Positions 36,600 through 48,500 of a stretch of 64,000 bases of DNA are shown one piece after another. The stretch is from positions 20,079,203 to 20,143,202 of the forward strand of contig CM067062.1 of NCBI GenBank assembly GCA_033980235.1, in the 5' to 3' direction. The position numbers and the translations under genes are program-made. Under the pieces are notes generated by a model that ran no database searches, had not been told where the DNA came from, and saw nothing but the letters and a program-made list of their open reading frames with translations. The DNA comes from Diadema setosum (lineage: Eukaryota > Echinodermata > Echinoidea > Diadematoida > Diadematidae). Numbering within the stretch: the first letter of the stretch is position 1; every line of letters starts with the position of its first letter.

Positions 36600-36783
36600 G
36601 CCGGTACCACACACAGCTCACAGTCAGTGTAGCAGATTTCTACAACACGTACATGAACGTACAGTACATGCATATCTACGCACGATCCAACCGGCGGTTG
36701 ATACTGCAGTCACAGAGTAGATCTGTCGCCAAATTTCGTGTTTCCTCCGTCTCGTTTGAGTGAGGGATTTCATCGAAGTCACC
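36600..36783 (+). promoter_or_regulatory. UQCR10 promoter and 5' UTR region
   Basis: There is no TATA box close to the start. A pyrimidine-rich TTTCCTCCGTCTCG (36741-36754) could be a TCT-type initiator, as is common in housekeeping genes. The start codon context CACCATG is strong. Placement of the transcription start is inference. Confidence 0.35.
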
Positions 36784-37769
36784 ATGTCTTTGTCAAAAAC
36801 AATATACAACAACCTGTTCAGAAGATCATCGACATTTGCTCTCTCAATATTGGTAGGAGCATTTTTCTTTGAGAGGATCTTTGACAGACTTGGCGACGGA
36901 GTGTTCGACAGCATGAACCCAGGCGTGAGTGACCTTCTTCATGACATTGCATGCAATTATAAGATAAAGCACCAGACAGTGAAAATGATGTTGGACATAC
37001 GTCGCTCCGCAGCTTTTTAGCTTTACGATGGCAAAGGGTCAAGAGCACATTATAATTTACAAAGCCTAGTAAATTTATATGAATCATGTGAATGTCTGGT
37101 CTTCTGAGAGAAATGTGGATCGTTGTAAACTAGCAGTAGTAAAGCATGTTACGGGGGGGGGGGGGGGGGGTCGGCCTCTTTCAAATCCAAACAAACTCCA
37201 AGTTTAACAAACATCACTTTTCAGTATTACTTAGCACTAACGTTAAGGGTTAGTCTTGGGAATGCACTTGGGGATGCTCTTGGGAGCGGCATATTAATGA
37301 GTGAACACTGGACAGAACGTGGAAGGAAGGAATTCCTGACATGCTCTACCCCCTACCATTAACATTAATTATTCTCTTCGACCACTGAAGCATATCATAT
37401 CACTCAGCTCAGATTGGTTTTCTGTAAGATGTGGGTAAATTAATACACTTGTAGTAGCTAGTAGACTCTATACCGTGAATAGTGAGATTGTATTTGGATT
37501 GATTCACTATAAATCTATTTAAAGTTATCGTTGCGGAGGTCCCGTTGTAATTTTTTTTTTTTTTTTTTTTTTTTGGGGGGGGGGACATACAGTATGCAGG
37601 TGTTCTACTTGAACAGTTTTAAGCATGTTTGAGAATAATGTTGTGCAAGTTGAATGCAGTTGTCTTATACTCGCTTCTTCATTCTTCTTTTCAGAAACAA
37701 TGGAAGGACATCCGTGGCCCCATCCTCCAGAAGTTGGAAGGTGGTGACGAAGAAGAGGATGATGATTAA
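36784..37769 (+). CDS. UQCR10: Cytochrome b-c1 complex subunit 9 (2 exons)
   Basis: Small accessory subunit of mitochondrial complex III in the inner membrane, next to cytochrome c1 and the Rieske protein. Exon 1 is 36784-36924 (47 codons) and exon 2 is 37695-37769, joined at a phase 0 GT-AG intron of 770 bp. The product is 71 aa (human 63). Residues 1-47 carry the family hallmark LFRRSSTFAL then a single membrane segment (about 18-34) and FFERIFD; exon 2 gives KQWKDIRGPILQKLE. The C-terminus is a short acidic tail (DEEEDDD), longer than in vertebrates. The start ATG has a CACC context. Two AATAAA signals lie 590-740 bp past the stop. Confidence 0.95.
36925..37694 (+). other. UQCR10 intron
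   Basis: A single 770-bp intron, GTGAGT to TTTCAG. It contains a poly-G run near 37154-37170 and a poly-T/poly-G run near 37552-37583; nothing else is recognised. Confidence 0.85.
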
Positions 37770-38358
37770 CCCCATTCATCCCTGCCTATGCTGTTCAGCA
37801 AGGGAACAGTGAGAGAAAAGTCTGTGTCAGTTGTCCTTCAGCCATCTTAAATATTGCCACAGCCGTGTGATTCTCAGAGGTGCTGATCCATCAAGAGAAC
37901 TGTCCAGCTTTTGACGTTGCTGATGAAAACTCAACAGAAATGGTTGGAACAGTTCGCGGTTTGTGCCACACTTTGTATTGCCTGTCTGTGTTGGAATTCA
38001 CTGAGCCCCGTCCTGTGCTGCTCTCCAACTCAACGAGAAGAAAGCTCCCCCTCAAAACGATTACCTCTATTTCCACAACCTGACTCTCAGCTGTGCCATC
38101 ATGTTCCAGTCATCATCAGTCTTCATACAGCAGCAGCAGTCACATGTCTGTTGTTTAGGGATCCTTTCTGCTTTATGATCGGAGAAGTGTTGGGCAAGAT
38201 TCTGTAGCTATGAACATCGACTCGGCAGGAGCAACATCTAAGCCTTTTATTTCCATTTGATTTCCAGTAATTCAGGACATAGAATTCATAAAGGCACAAA
38301 ATGTCTGTATAGTAATGTCCAGCGTTGTCCTCAATGAATGTTACATAGGATTCATCAA

Positions 38359-38364
38359 AATAAA
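38359..38364 (+). terminator. Candidate poly(A) signal 1 of UQCR10
   Basis: AATAAA about 590 bp after the stop codon, in AT-rich sequence that appears to be 3' UTR. Confidence 0.45.
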
Positions 38365-38506
38365 GAACACCTTGAATATTGTGTTCTGGAAATCTTTTTG
38401 ATATATGATCAATTTGATTAATCTTGAATGTCCTCTACTTGTAAATCCAGGATTAATAATTCAAAGCTCCAACAATACTCCATATACAACTGCTCTCTTA
38501 CAGCAA

Positions 38507-38512
38507 AATAAA
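38507..38512 (+). terminator. Candidate poly(A) signal 2 of UQCR10
   Basis: A second AATAAA, followed by AAGGTGATGG. Two signals could give alternative 3' ends; transcript data would decide. Confidence 0.4.
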
Positions 38513-39458
38513 GGTGATGGTCATCTTATAAACAAAGTGCATACCTTGTACTGTGGCAGACAACAACAGCAGAAGGAAGAATGATGTGTGCGAAGTTAAC
38601 TGTTTTTGTTTGAAAAATCTTTATGCTGTGTTCAAAATTTGAATTGTCTGTTCACATGCAATATATGTATTTATATGTACAGACATGTAAACAAAGAGAA
38701 CCTGGCATTCAAATTAAATTGTTTACAGAGTTTGAATTATACTTTATGGTCTCATGGCATTCTATTATAATCAAATATTTTAGTCTACTGTGTGTGTACT
38801 CATACAACTGTATAATTTACCCAAGTAAATATGTGGATTGAGTGAAAGCAGCAATACAAGTATTAGTAGAATGCATCAGTAAAAGTTTGAGGTAAATCAA
38901 GACAATCGGTTAAAAATTTATACCATAAATTGTTCAAGTTTCAGTGCCGTCATTGCTGAATAAGTAAATTGTGAACATATTTTTGATATTTGTAGCAAAA
39001 TAGAAGTGTGCTTTACTTACCTCTTTCAGAAAGCAGGGGGAACAATATGTATGTTACCCTTTACATGTGTCGGTTACAAGTCAAGGAATGTGTATACATT
39101 TCTTTAAAAAAATCAAACTTCATGGAGTTCTCTTTATATTTTCTTTATATCGTACATACATGTACACTGTATATGACATCACAAACTAGTGGTCTTGTCA
39201 TCCAGCAGTGGCTGCACAAATTCTCAAAAACTTTTGAAGGGATTGTGCAATTGTCCTCAAACTTTCATTGATCAGTTTTACAAATACAGTACACTATTGC
39301 TGCATTCACTCGATCCTCACATATATTTGGGTAAACTTGGCTATAAAGCTGTTCTTCGCAACCTTTTTCAACCTGAGGCCCATTGTGGCTCCTACATTAA
39401 AAAAAAAAAATAATAATGATTATAATAAAAAAATGTTTTGAGGCCCAGTCAGATGACA

Positions 39459-39676
39459 TACTGTAATGCGTGGAATGTTTGCATACATTTTAATTTCGCA
39501 AATTTTGCGAGCGCCAAGATTTGTGAAATTAAAATGCATGCGAAAATTCTTGTCTACACTACACATGTATATGTATTGAATGCCAGTGAAAATTCACGAA
39601 AATTTCATGTCATGAAAAGGTCGTCGGCTCCAATTCGCGAAAATTTCATGCAGCGAATATATCATGTTTTACAGTA
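39459..39676. mobile_element. TCGCG-rich TIR element, copy 3
   Basis: It begins TACTGTAATGCG and ends GTTTTACAGTA, with interior TTTCGCAAATTTTGCGAG and AATTCGCGAAAATTTCATG. Same family as 5775-5999. Confidence 0.6.
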
Positions 39677-39981
39677 TCGGTAATTTTTATTTTATTTTTG
39701 GCCAACATTGCAGCCCACCTGCGAGAGTTTTGCAGCCCACTGGTTTAGAAGCGCGGCTTTAATGTATTGGCTCTTTGCCCAGTCAGTGTCCGCTTTGGCA
39801 ATTTAATGGCCAAGTTGGCAAAGTATTTGTAGTAATTTTCTTCTCTAAAAGAGGAGCAAAACGAGTAAGTATCTGTGGCAAGATCTAAGTAAAGCACAGC
39901 AAATCATGAAATACTCCTACCTGGGACATGTACACAGAAAAAGTTGTGTACCAGTACACTGAAATGCTGTTAAGGGTCTAG

Positions 39982-40168
39982 AGCAATTACCCCCTGGGCA
40001 ATTACCCCGGACCCTTCCCCTGTCCCTAATCCTAATCCTAATCCTGAAACTAATCCTAACCAAACTCCTAACACTAAACCCAACCCTAACCCTAATCTTA
40101 ACTCTAACCTTACCACTAACCAGTATTTAGCCGGGGGGGTAATTGCCCTCTGGGGGTAATTGCCCGGA
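39982..40168. mobile_element. AATTACCCC-ended element with telomere-like core
   Basis: The left side carries AGCAATTACCCCCTGGGCA and the right side GGGTAATTGCCC twice, an inverted arrangement. The core (40025-40125) is about a dozen degenerate CCTAAC/CCTAATC words resembling telomere repeats. About 187 bp, noncoding. Confidence 0.65.
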
Positions 40169-40331
40169 TATGTGCTGTTTAATCCTGTAAAAAAGAAAGG
40201 GGGGGGGGGGGGGTGCCCTGTGGGCATGATTTTGTTGTTGATTTTTACCGGGGTGTCTTTGTATTCAGATCTACCAGGTTCCTACCAGGTATGTAGTGTT
40301 CTTGTGTGATTATGTTTGCAGTTCATCACAG

Positions 40332-40401
40332 ACCTGTTGAAGTCTAGTTCTGAGTTTACCCAAGTAGGTGTCTATAGCAAAATTAGCTTGTCCTCAGCGG
40401 G
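40332..40401. mobile_element. TTAA palindromic mini-element, copy C
   Basis: A short diverged copy: CCTGTTGAAG on the left, CCTCAGCGGG before TTAA (40402-40405) on the right, and interior GTAGGTGTCTATAGCAAAATTAG as in the family. Confidence 0.6.
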
Positions 40402-40725
40402 TTAAAACCATGAATGCACTGAAGGTACACGTATTTCACAGAACAAAAGATACTTGTTCATCTTCCAAGACCAAAGTTTTCAGTGCTGTCACAAGAATGT
40501 TATGAACAGAGATTGCAACACATACATGTAGACATGAAGGAGTTGAATGGTCATACACAACATACATATATCCACAGAAATGGCCCATTTTCCACCCCCC
40601 CCCCCACTCCATGATGCAGTTTCATGCAGTGTTTATCAACATACATTCATTGTTCATACATCTTAGTAATGACCATAGTGTTTATCAATGTAATGTGTAT
40701 TGGTGCTGGTGCTGTGTATTTCTGT

Positions 40726-40727
<2 letters not shown>

Positions 40728-40762
<35 letters not shown>
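40728..40762. repeat. GT dinucleotide microsatellite
   Basis: A perfect (GT)n run of about 35 bp. Confidence 0.97.
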
Positions 40763-40765
<3 letters not shown>

Positions 40766-41142
40766 GCACACAAAGCTGCAATGTGCACAAAGTAGCAACA
40801 CATACCTCTACATATACCGCCAGCCTCTATGGTGAAGCATGCATAATGTATTGATGTCCCACTCACCAAATCAAATAAAACAACATCACAGCTCAATCCA
40901 CTTCAAATTATAAGTTGTGCTCAGACAGCATAATGATCACATTCAAACAACGCCTGATTCATGCTGAGGTCAAATGCATGAATTCAAATTTTTCCTCTTT
41001 TTTTTTTTTTAAATACGAATTTAGAACAAACGCAGCACAACCCAAACACAGGAATCTTGGCATACATTGCACAACTGTATATAACTGTATTTCATAAACA
41101 CATACACCCACACAACTCCACCTACGTGCTTGCACATTAAAA

Positions 41143-41619
41143 TACTGTTTACCAGTATGTTATTGTCGCGAGGGTTTAATTTTTGTGAATTTCGCAACTT
41201 GCTGTTTCCATTTCATGAAAATGTTGCCATGTGCTAGGGCAATATATGAAGAGTTTGTTTGCAAAAACCGATAAGTCCATATTTGCCAAATGGAGATATT
41301 TGCGATTAAAGGTCAAGAAAAATAAAGAGAATAATAAGAAAATTTTTGCTTCTTTTGACCATAACTTCAAAAATGTACCTTTATATATACATTGTAGTGA
41401 TAAATATATCATTTAAAAGTTATTATTTTGTACTTTATGACAGAGACCTTAATTGAAAATCTTCAAAAATGGACTTATCGGTTTTTGCAAACAAACTCTT
41501 CATATGTAGTGCGCGTATGATAGCCGCGGTGCCAATCTGCAAAAACAACATCTCTTGAAAATGTCTGTGATCTCCTCATTCCCTAAAATATTTACACGAA
41601 TATAACAGCTCATACAGTA
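41143..41619. mobile_element. TCGCG-rich TIR element, copy 4, split by a nested insertion
   Basis: The left part TACTGTTTACCAGTATGTTATT with TCGCGAGGG and the right part ending CTCATACAGTA belong to the family at 5775. They are separated by the foldback at 41244-41505, which makes the outer copy about twice the usual length. Confidence 0.6.
41244..41505. mobile_element. Nested foldback with 36-bp TIRs
   Basis: Inverted ends ATATGAAGAGTTTGTTTGCA...(continuing AAAACCGATAAGTCCAT) at 41244-41279 and its complement ending at 41505. The interior is AT-rich and noncoding. It lies inside an older TIR element. The duplication at the insertion point is unclear, possibly TA. Confidence 0.8.
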
Positions 41620-43312
41620 TACACTGTACTGGATTCATATGACTCTAGGAAGGCTCAATATGTAGGGACTTGAGAATGTACACATACATGCTTCAATTTA
41701 TGCAATGTCTGACATTTATTCAACAGACACTCTTCATAAGAATTTATTAAGATTTAGGTAAAATTTGACATGTGCATGTGGTTGCGATTTGTAAGGAGTT
41801 GACGGCATACATTATTTTTCCCAGGGGCTAATTGTATAAAAGTGTTTCATATTATTGTAAGTCACAATGATTGCAAACATATAACTTTAATGAGAATTGA
41901 GAAACCAGCTTATAAGCTTCTGTCATTTTGACATAATGTAGTTGCCAGAAATGGCAATAAGGCCTGTGCAAAAACTATTCATAAAAATGGGCCCCGACTA
42001 TGAAACAGTGTGAGACACAACTGGCTGTATGCCTAATGTGTAAAAAAAGAAAAGAAAAAAAAAAAAGAACGTCTTCCAAGCGAGCCTGTGGTAGATTTAT
42101 CTTGGTTTATTGTCAAATCATCATTCACATAAACAAATATAGCATGTGCACTACAGTTTGTGAAATATCATACATTCAAATCCAATTCTGCTTCAGTGAT
42201 ATATTGCACTCCTGTTAATAACCAACATGACTGTGATGAAATTGTGTCATGGCAAAGGAAAAGTTCAGGTCCCAAAATTATTTTCAAATTATCTTGATGT
42301 ACTTGGGAGATCGGTTATATGACAAAATTTTGATCTAACAAAGAAAACTGCCAGTCCCAGTCTTTGTTATAACGAAAGTCACCTTGTCTAATGCCTCTGA
42401 AATGTCAAATAGAAAATCTTAATACTTGGTATACATGTACCCGAGTTGTGAGGTATTCAAAGGTAAGAAATATACACCACCATGTGAAATAAATAGAAAA
42501 ACGTATTGCACGATTCACATACACGGTTATATCATATGCAATGTAAACCTACAAGATCTCTCACCAACATTATTTAGAGATGTTAAAAAAAAAAATTACA
42601 GAGTCAAACTGCCAAATGAGACAATGAACAGATTCACCAGGTCTACAGGAGACTGGTCAAGACACTGGTCAAGACAGTGGTCAACACACAGCGACTGCTG
42701 CTGGACTTGCGTCCTAGAGTCCGAACACAAAAAAAGATGTGGAGCAACATTTGCTCCATGCTACTGCCACACAATTCACTGCCAGTCACACTGCAGGTAA
42801 GGTAGAGAGTTATTTGTGACCCTGCATCACAAAACCAGCAAAAAGTCGCCAGACATGGGATTTTAGAAAAGGACAGATTCTGAAAGAGCAGAGCAGAAAG
42901 AGCAGACAAGCTTTAAAATGATGTATAACTCAATTCAAATGGACTCTCCTAACCTATCCAAATATTGGAAAGAATGCACACACTCTGGAAAAGTGTGAAC
43001 TGAGAAAAGAGGCCCTGAAGTACAGAGCCTATTCAACACTATAACTGTGCGATGAATGGGACAAACAACAACAACCAAACAAACAAAAATGGGATGTAAA
43101 CCACTGGAGCAACAACAATAAAGGGATCATCAGATTACGCTGAAATTAAGTATGCTCTATTAACACTTTTTGTCCATGACTAATGCAAACTTTCAAAGTA
43201 GTAGCATTATTCTTTCAAAAGTTATTAGAGTTGAAAGTCAAGAGTGTGCAAAGGATTTCAAGAAATGAAAAAGGGCCTCCAAGACATACCTGATCTCACT
43301 ACTTTACATAAC

Positions 43313-44346
43313 AAGAGACCCGCGGGTCTAGCGCTCACCTGAGTATCGCAAGTTCACCTTTCACGCAGTCACTAATCTAAATTATTCACAGCTCTACTAA
43401 AATTTGACCAGGCATTCTCAAGTAGAAGATGAAAATGTACAATAAGGGCCCAAATTTTTTAAGATTCCTTAATTTGGGGGGATTGGGGCCCCCTGGGGCC
43501 CTCTGGGTGTGGCATGGTGCCCATTTTGATAAATTGAGATCCTGACCCCCTAGGGATGCTACCTGCCAAGTTTGACGAAAATCCATCATGAGGTTTTCAG
43601 GAAGAAGATGAAAATGTACAATTCAGGCCCCCATTTGGACCTTCCCACCCCCCCCCCCCCCCGCCCCCAAGAGGGGCACCCCTGGATCTGCTTTGAACAA
43701 ACTTGAAACTACAGTCATTAATGTACTCACTCATAGTACTATCTTAGCTCTATAACTTCTGATTCTAGAGAAGATTTTTAAAGATTCCTTCATTTTGGGG
43801 GGTTTGGGCCCCCCTGAGGGCCCCCTGGGTGAGGCATGGTGCCCATTTTAACAAATTGAGATCCTAACTCCCTAGGGATGCTACCTGCCAAGTTTGGTGA
43901 AAATGGGTCAAGGGGTTCTCAAGAAGAAGATGAAAATGTACAATTTAGGCCCCATTAGGACCCCTCCCCACCCCCTCCCCTGGGTCCCAAGGGGGGCACC
44001 CCTGATTCTGCCATGAACAAACTTGAAACTACAGTCATCAATGTGCTAACTCATAGTATTAACTTAGCTGTATCACTTCTGGTTCTAGAGAAGAAGATTT
44101 TTTCAGATTCCTTAATTTTGGGGGGTTTGGGCCCCCCTGGGGGCCCCCTGGGTGGGCCATGGTGCCCATTTTAACAAATTGAGTTCCTAACCCCCTAGAG
44201 ATGCTACCTGCCAAGTTTGATGAAAATTGGTCTTGGGGTTTTCAAGAAGAAGATGGAAATGTAAAAAGTTTACACACAACGCACGCCGGACGCCGGACGA
44301 AGGGCGATCGCAATAGCTCACTTGAGCCTTTGGCTCAGGTTGAGTT
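43313..44346. repeat. Tandem cassette 2, 320-bp units
   Basis: Three units of about 323 bp plus a partial one share the words CCCCCTGGGTG, CATGGTGCCCATTTTA, CTACCTGCCAAGTTTG and AAGAAGATGAAAATGTACAA. The left edge reads GCGCTCACCTGAGT (43331-43344) and the right edge CTCACTTGAGCC...GGCTCAGGTTGAGTT, so the outer borders are roughly inverted. The last unit ends in ACGCCGGACGCCGGACGAAG, a short GACG-type tail. The small open frames inside are artefacts. Confidence 0.75.
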
Positions 44347-45557
44347 AAAAAAGGGTTGTAGAAAAACTGCTAAAAATATACTTTCCAATTCGTTTTATGA
44401 TCCCAAACTTAGCATTAATGTAGAAAACGAATAACTCTTTCACAAAATATGAAAAACTTGAGATTGACTTGGTTGACCCGTTTAACCGTTTTTGAGTCCT
44501 TACATAAAATCAAGGGGTGTGACTTTTCATTGGTTTTGTGATGCATGGTTACAATTGACCCGGTACCATGCTATCCTGATCCAATTGCAGAACTTCAATT
44601 CAAGAACATTACAAATAAGGTGATTTGGCTGAAGAATACATACAGTTTTCTCTGAGAAAATAATATTTTGACTACCTCATGTCAACATTTCAAAGTGAAT
44701 ATAATATTTCAAATTCAATGAAGCATACTTTTCTGCAGTGTTTGATTTAAATTGACCCATTGCATTTGGATACCAAATTTCCAGCTTGCTTTCCAATTAC
44801 TGTATCTAAACCTCAAAGCCTATTTCCTCAAAATGTAATTATTTGTCATTGCAGTCTTTGTTATTTCCATGATAGGCTTCTTGAAGGAAAGGAGATATCC
44901 ATGTACATGTACTGTATATCATTGGAAAGCTTGGATTATGGAGAATTCATTGTTACTGAAATCAGAAAAATCAATGCATGGTGACTTTATCTGGTTTTCA
45001 TAGTGACAGGCCACATCTATTACATGATAATTAATTGCATAAACCATATATATTTGTCAGTAACTTTCTGTTTTTGTAAATTTTGCTATTTAACCAATAC
45101 ATTGTATTTGTTAAATTAATACGCCAAAATGTAAGTGGTGTGGAGTGGATAAGGACACATGCACAATCCTTTGTGGTTTGAGCATAATTTTCTTTGCTGT
45201 CTAACATTTGTATTTTCAGCGAAAGACAACCCTTCATCTTGCCTTTAGATAGGATGGAGAGGAATTTCAACAAAAACAGAGCTGTAACTACTACAGCGCC
45301 CCCTTGTGTTCCAATACGGATACGATCTTAAGCCAGACAGATCCTCCACACGGTGAATTGTGAATGGTAGCTTAAGATTTTGCCATCCCCAATCAGGTAG
45401 CGCTTGCTAACTTTGTGTCCATTTTCAGTGCGATCCTAGCTGGATGGTTGAGAAATGCAGATTTCAGCATGAACATCTGGCTGCATTCATCCGCAGACAG
45501 TCACTTCACTGTTTGAGCCTTGGCTGGATTCTGGTAAAAGTGCATTGCACTCAATGG

Positions 45558-48500
45558 TCAGTCTCTCAAGTCGTCTGCCCAGTGTCCAGCTTCATCTTCT
45601 TCAGATATCTAAGGGAATGATAATTGATAAGACAATATGGTGCATAACGATGCTCAGGATAATATCACAGGAGGATATCACATGCAAGCTGCCTGAAGCA
45701 CAGTGAGAAGCGTCTTATGAAAATCTGGGCCCTGTTTCATAAAAGATGTTAGGATGGCAACTCTTGCTGGAATGGCAACTTCCAATAGCACTAGCCAAAT
45801 CAGGAAGCTGGATTCTTGCCGTTACCATGACAACTGCCATTCCAGCAAGAGTTGTCATCTTATCAACCTTTTATGAAATGGGGCCCAGGATTGGATCATG
45901 TTGTGTGCCAGCACACTAAATTGTTGGTAATACAGGCAATAGGACTGTTATAAGAAGTCCTTGGGACCAGCAGGTTTCTTTTTATTATATCAAAATTTCC
46001 TTATAGCTAAACATGTAAAGTATATATTGATGCCACATAAATAATAAATTTGGGACGTGAATTTTTACTTCATTGTATTAACCAGATTTCGTTTTAACCT
46101 CACTAATTTTAACAGAAGTTCACTGTACCTGACTCTTTGAGGGAAATTTACCTGAAACATGGATTCAGTGCATGGCAAAATATGAGTAGTTCACATTAGT
46201 GAAGTTTGAGGAAAATAGGACAATCTGTCCAAAAGTCATGGGTTCTAAAGTTTTGGTTAAATCAATCTGCTTGATGTCATACCATGTCATCAAGCGGTGA
46301 TGTCATGGTATGGAAATGATACAATCAAAATATAAATAGAATTCCACAAAATTCCATTTGTCACTAAAAGTGCACATTCCCTTGACTTGTGACTGACATA
46401 CGTTAAGGGTAATATTATTCCCCCATCTTCTGAAAAAGGTAAGTCATGGGCTCTTTTGCTATCCTAGAAAACTGACTCTTCTCTATATCATTCCCCCTAT
46501 TGTAACATCACATAATATTCTTGTAGTTGTCTTATCTGGCTATGACAGCACATGGTTTAAAACCAACACTTCAAAAGATCAATAACTTCTAAACGGATTG
46601 CCCTATTTCACTTCATTCATGTGTTCTAGTAAAATTTCTGCATTCACTGAACCCTAAGTACCTAACATGGGAGTCAAGAGAACAGTCATATGTACACTGG
46701 CCATTAAATAGCATGGACACATTGAGGAAGAAGCTGACACAAATTTACAGGTAATTACTTGTTAAGTAAATTGCCCCCCCCCCCCAAAAGGATCGTCACC
46801 ATTAACTGATGTGGTTGTACCACATGCATTACCTGAGAGAGCTGTGCAAAACAGCCCTGTTTCTTGCGGATGAGATTGCCCCAAAGAACATCTTCTTTGC
46901 ATTTTGGACAGGCGCCCTCTACAGGCAGAAGCTGGTCTGGTGTTCTTCTCAGGAAGCGCTGCGAGAGGCACAATGTGTGATATTCTGCTTGGCATCGTGG
47001 GTAGAGGCATGTCAGTGTGGAATCATCTGCCTGCCAGAGATAAAGATATTACATAAGGCTTGTGAATGACAAACAGCTACATAAAATTCAAAGCTTGTTC
47101 ATTGAGTGAAAATTATTGACATTTCACCCTAAAAGGGCCGGGGGGGGGGGGGGGGGGGGGCGGAATCCGCCCCCCCCTCGACGTTTCGCGCTATAATTCT
47201 GTTACGCGAGAAGGCCTCGTCGCGAGGCTTCTTGACTTTATTTGTTCAAGTCTCGCGCAACTTTTGAGACCAAATTTGCGACGTCCGCGCGTACTTTTGC
47301 AAAGCCACGCCCATTTTTGTAACGGAATGTCGCCCCAAAACGGGCACAATTTTGTGATTTTGTGTACATTTCCTATGGAAAACAGTGCTCTGTCGTGAAA
47401 GTCATAAAAACCTGATTATTTTTACAATTAATCACTTTCATTGATTAGTTTTGTGCTAATTATGGTAGAAAAGTGGTCAGTGACAATTTCCAATGAAAAA
47501 ACAAAGAAAAAACAAAAGTTGAAAAACAGAGAAATACATAAGAAATTCTGAAAACAATAAAATACATAAGAATTGAAATGAATTTTGGAAGTTTTTGTGA
47601 TGTACAATCGTTGAATATGCTGCAACAGATTTACAGACCAAAAATTAGACTCTCAATGCTTTTAATTAGGCTAAAATATGATCTTGAGCTTAATTTGCAT
47701 AATTAATTAATTAAAATTAGAAATTGATTGTTTCAAAATATCTTATGACACAATCTTGTAGATTATGACGCAGGTCTCACGCATGCAAAATTTCATCGCG
47801 ATCGCGCCACCGATGGCCGAGATCTCAGGGGGGGGGGGGGGGGCGGAATCCCCCCCCCCCCCCCGGCCTGAGCATAGCCAAAAAAGCCCGGCCCCTTTAG
47901 GGTTAAGCATTACAATCTTGTCCCTGTGATTTTTGCAGTCCAGCACATACCGATTTTAAGATGATTTCTACTCCTTGAAAGGACCTACCTTGTGCTCTAT
48001 AAATGCTTCATTCTGTCATTTTCTATCTTTGGAAGATTATGACCTATTACAACTCTTTGCACTGCAGGACCAAGTGTCCTGCAATCACATTACAGGACAT
48101 TCAGCAGTGAGAGGTCACAAGTAACACTAGATAGAAAAAAAAAACGTCTAACTTTACTTTCAGAAGTCCAGATAAACTTTTACATAAGTGTCAGACACTT
48201 TACATTAAAAAAAAAAAATCACATTCATGTAATCAATATGCAATGCTGCACACTGGTGCTGGGCTGCTGATCCCTGACCAGTAAAAATCACAGTTGGACC
48301 AGTTACTTTTCCAGGAATGGACCATTCAAAAATGGAAAAACTGGCTACCTACTGGTCTGATGGACAGGTTGGGCCAGTAGAAAAAAAAAAAAAAATGGGT
48401 TAGTGTGCAGCCCTGCAATATGTTACCTTTCTTTTTGAAATTTTTCAAGCCAGTAAAAAGAAAATCTGCTGCTGCTCACAAAGAATATTCATAAGACTGT

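Larger units (their letters stand above)
31686..36783. other. Intergenic region between ANKRD13 and UQCR10 (head to head)
   Basis: Two divergent genes flank about 5.1 kb without a recognised exon. The parts nearest 31686 and 36783 are presumed promoters. Between them lie a 161-bp tandem duplication, a hAT-like MITE, palindromes near 34080-34200, poly-G runs and AT-rich unique DNA. Confidence 0.6.
38513..45557. other. Intergenic region between UQCR10 and SLX1 (convergent)
   Basis: No coding exon was recognised on either strand across 7 kb. It holds several MITEs, a telomere-like element, a GT microsatellite and a 1-kb tandem cassette. A diverged relative of the 61398-61955 foldback occurs near 38835-39275, sharing GTGAAAGCAGCAA, CTTTCAGAAAGCAGGGGGAA and TTTGAAGG/CAAACTTTCA words. 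Confidence 0.6.

Noticed and set aside
40025..40125. True telomere or chromosome end
   Set aside because: The CCTAAC words are degenerate, only about 100 bp long, and genes continue on both sides.
42426..42800. 124-codon plus-strand frame
   Set aside because: Composition is irregular, it contains imperfect short duplications (GACTGGTCAAGACACTGGTC), and no family or splice support was found.
44201..44434. 77-codon frame inside tandem cassette 2
   Set aside because: It crosses the end of a noncoding tandem array; similar frames are broken in the other units.
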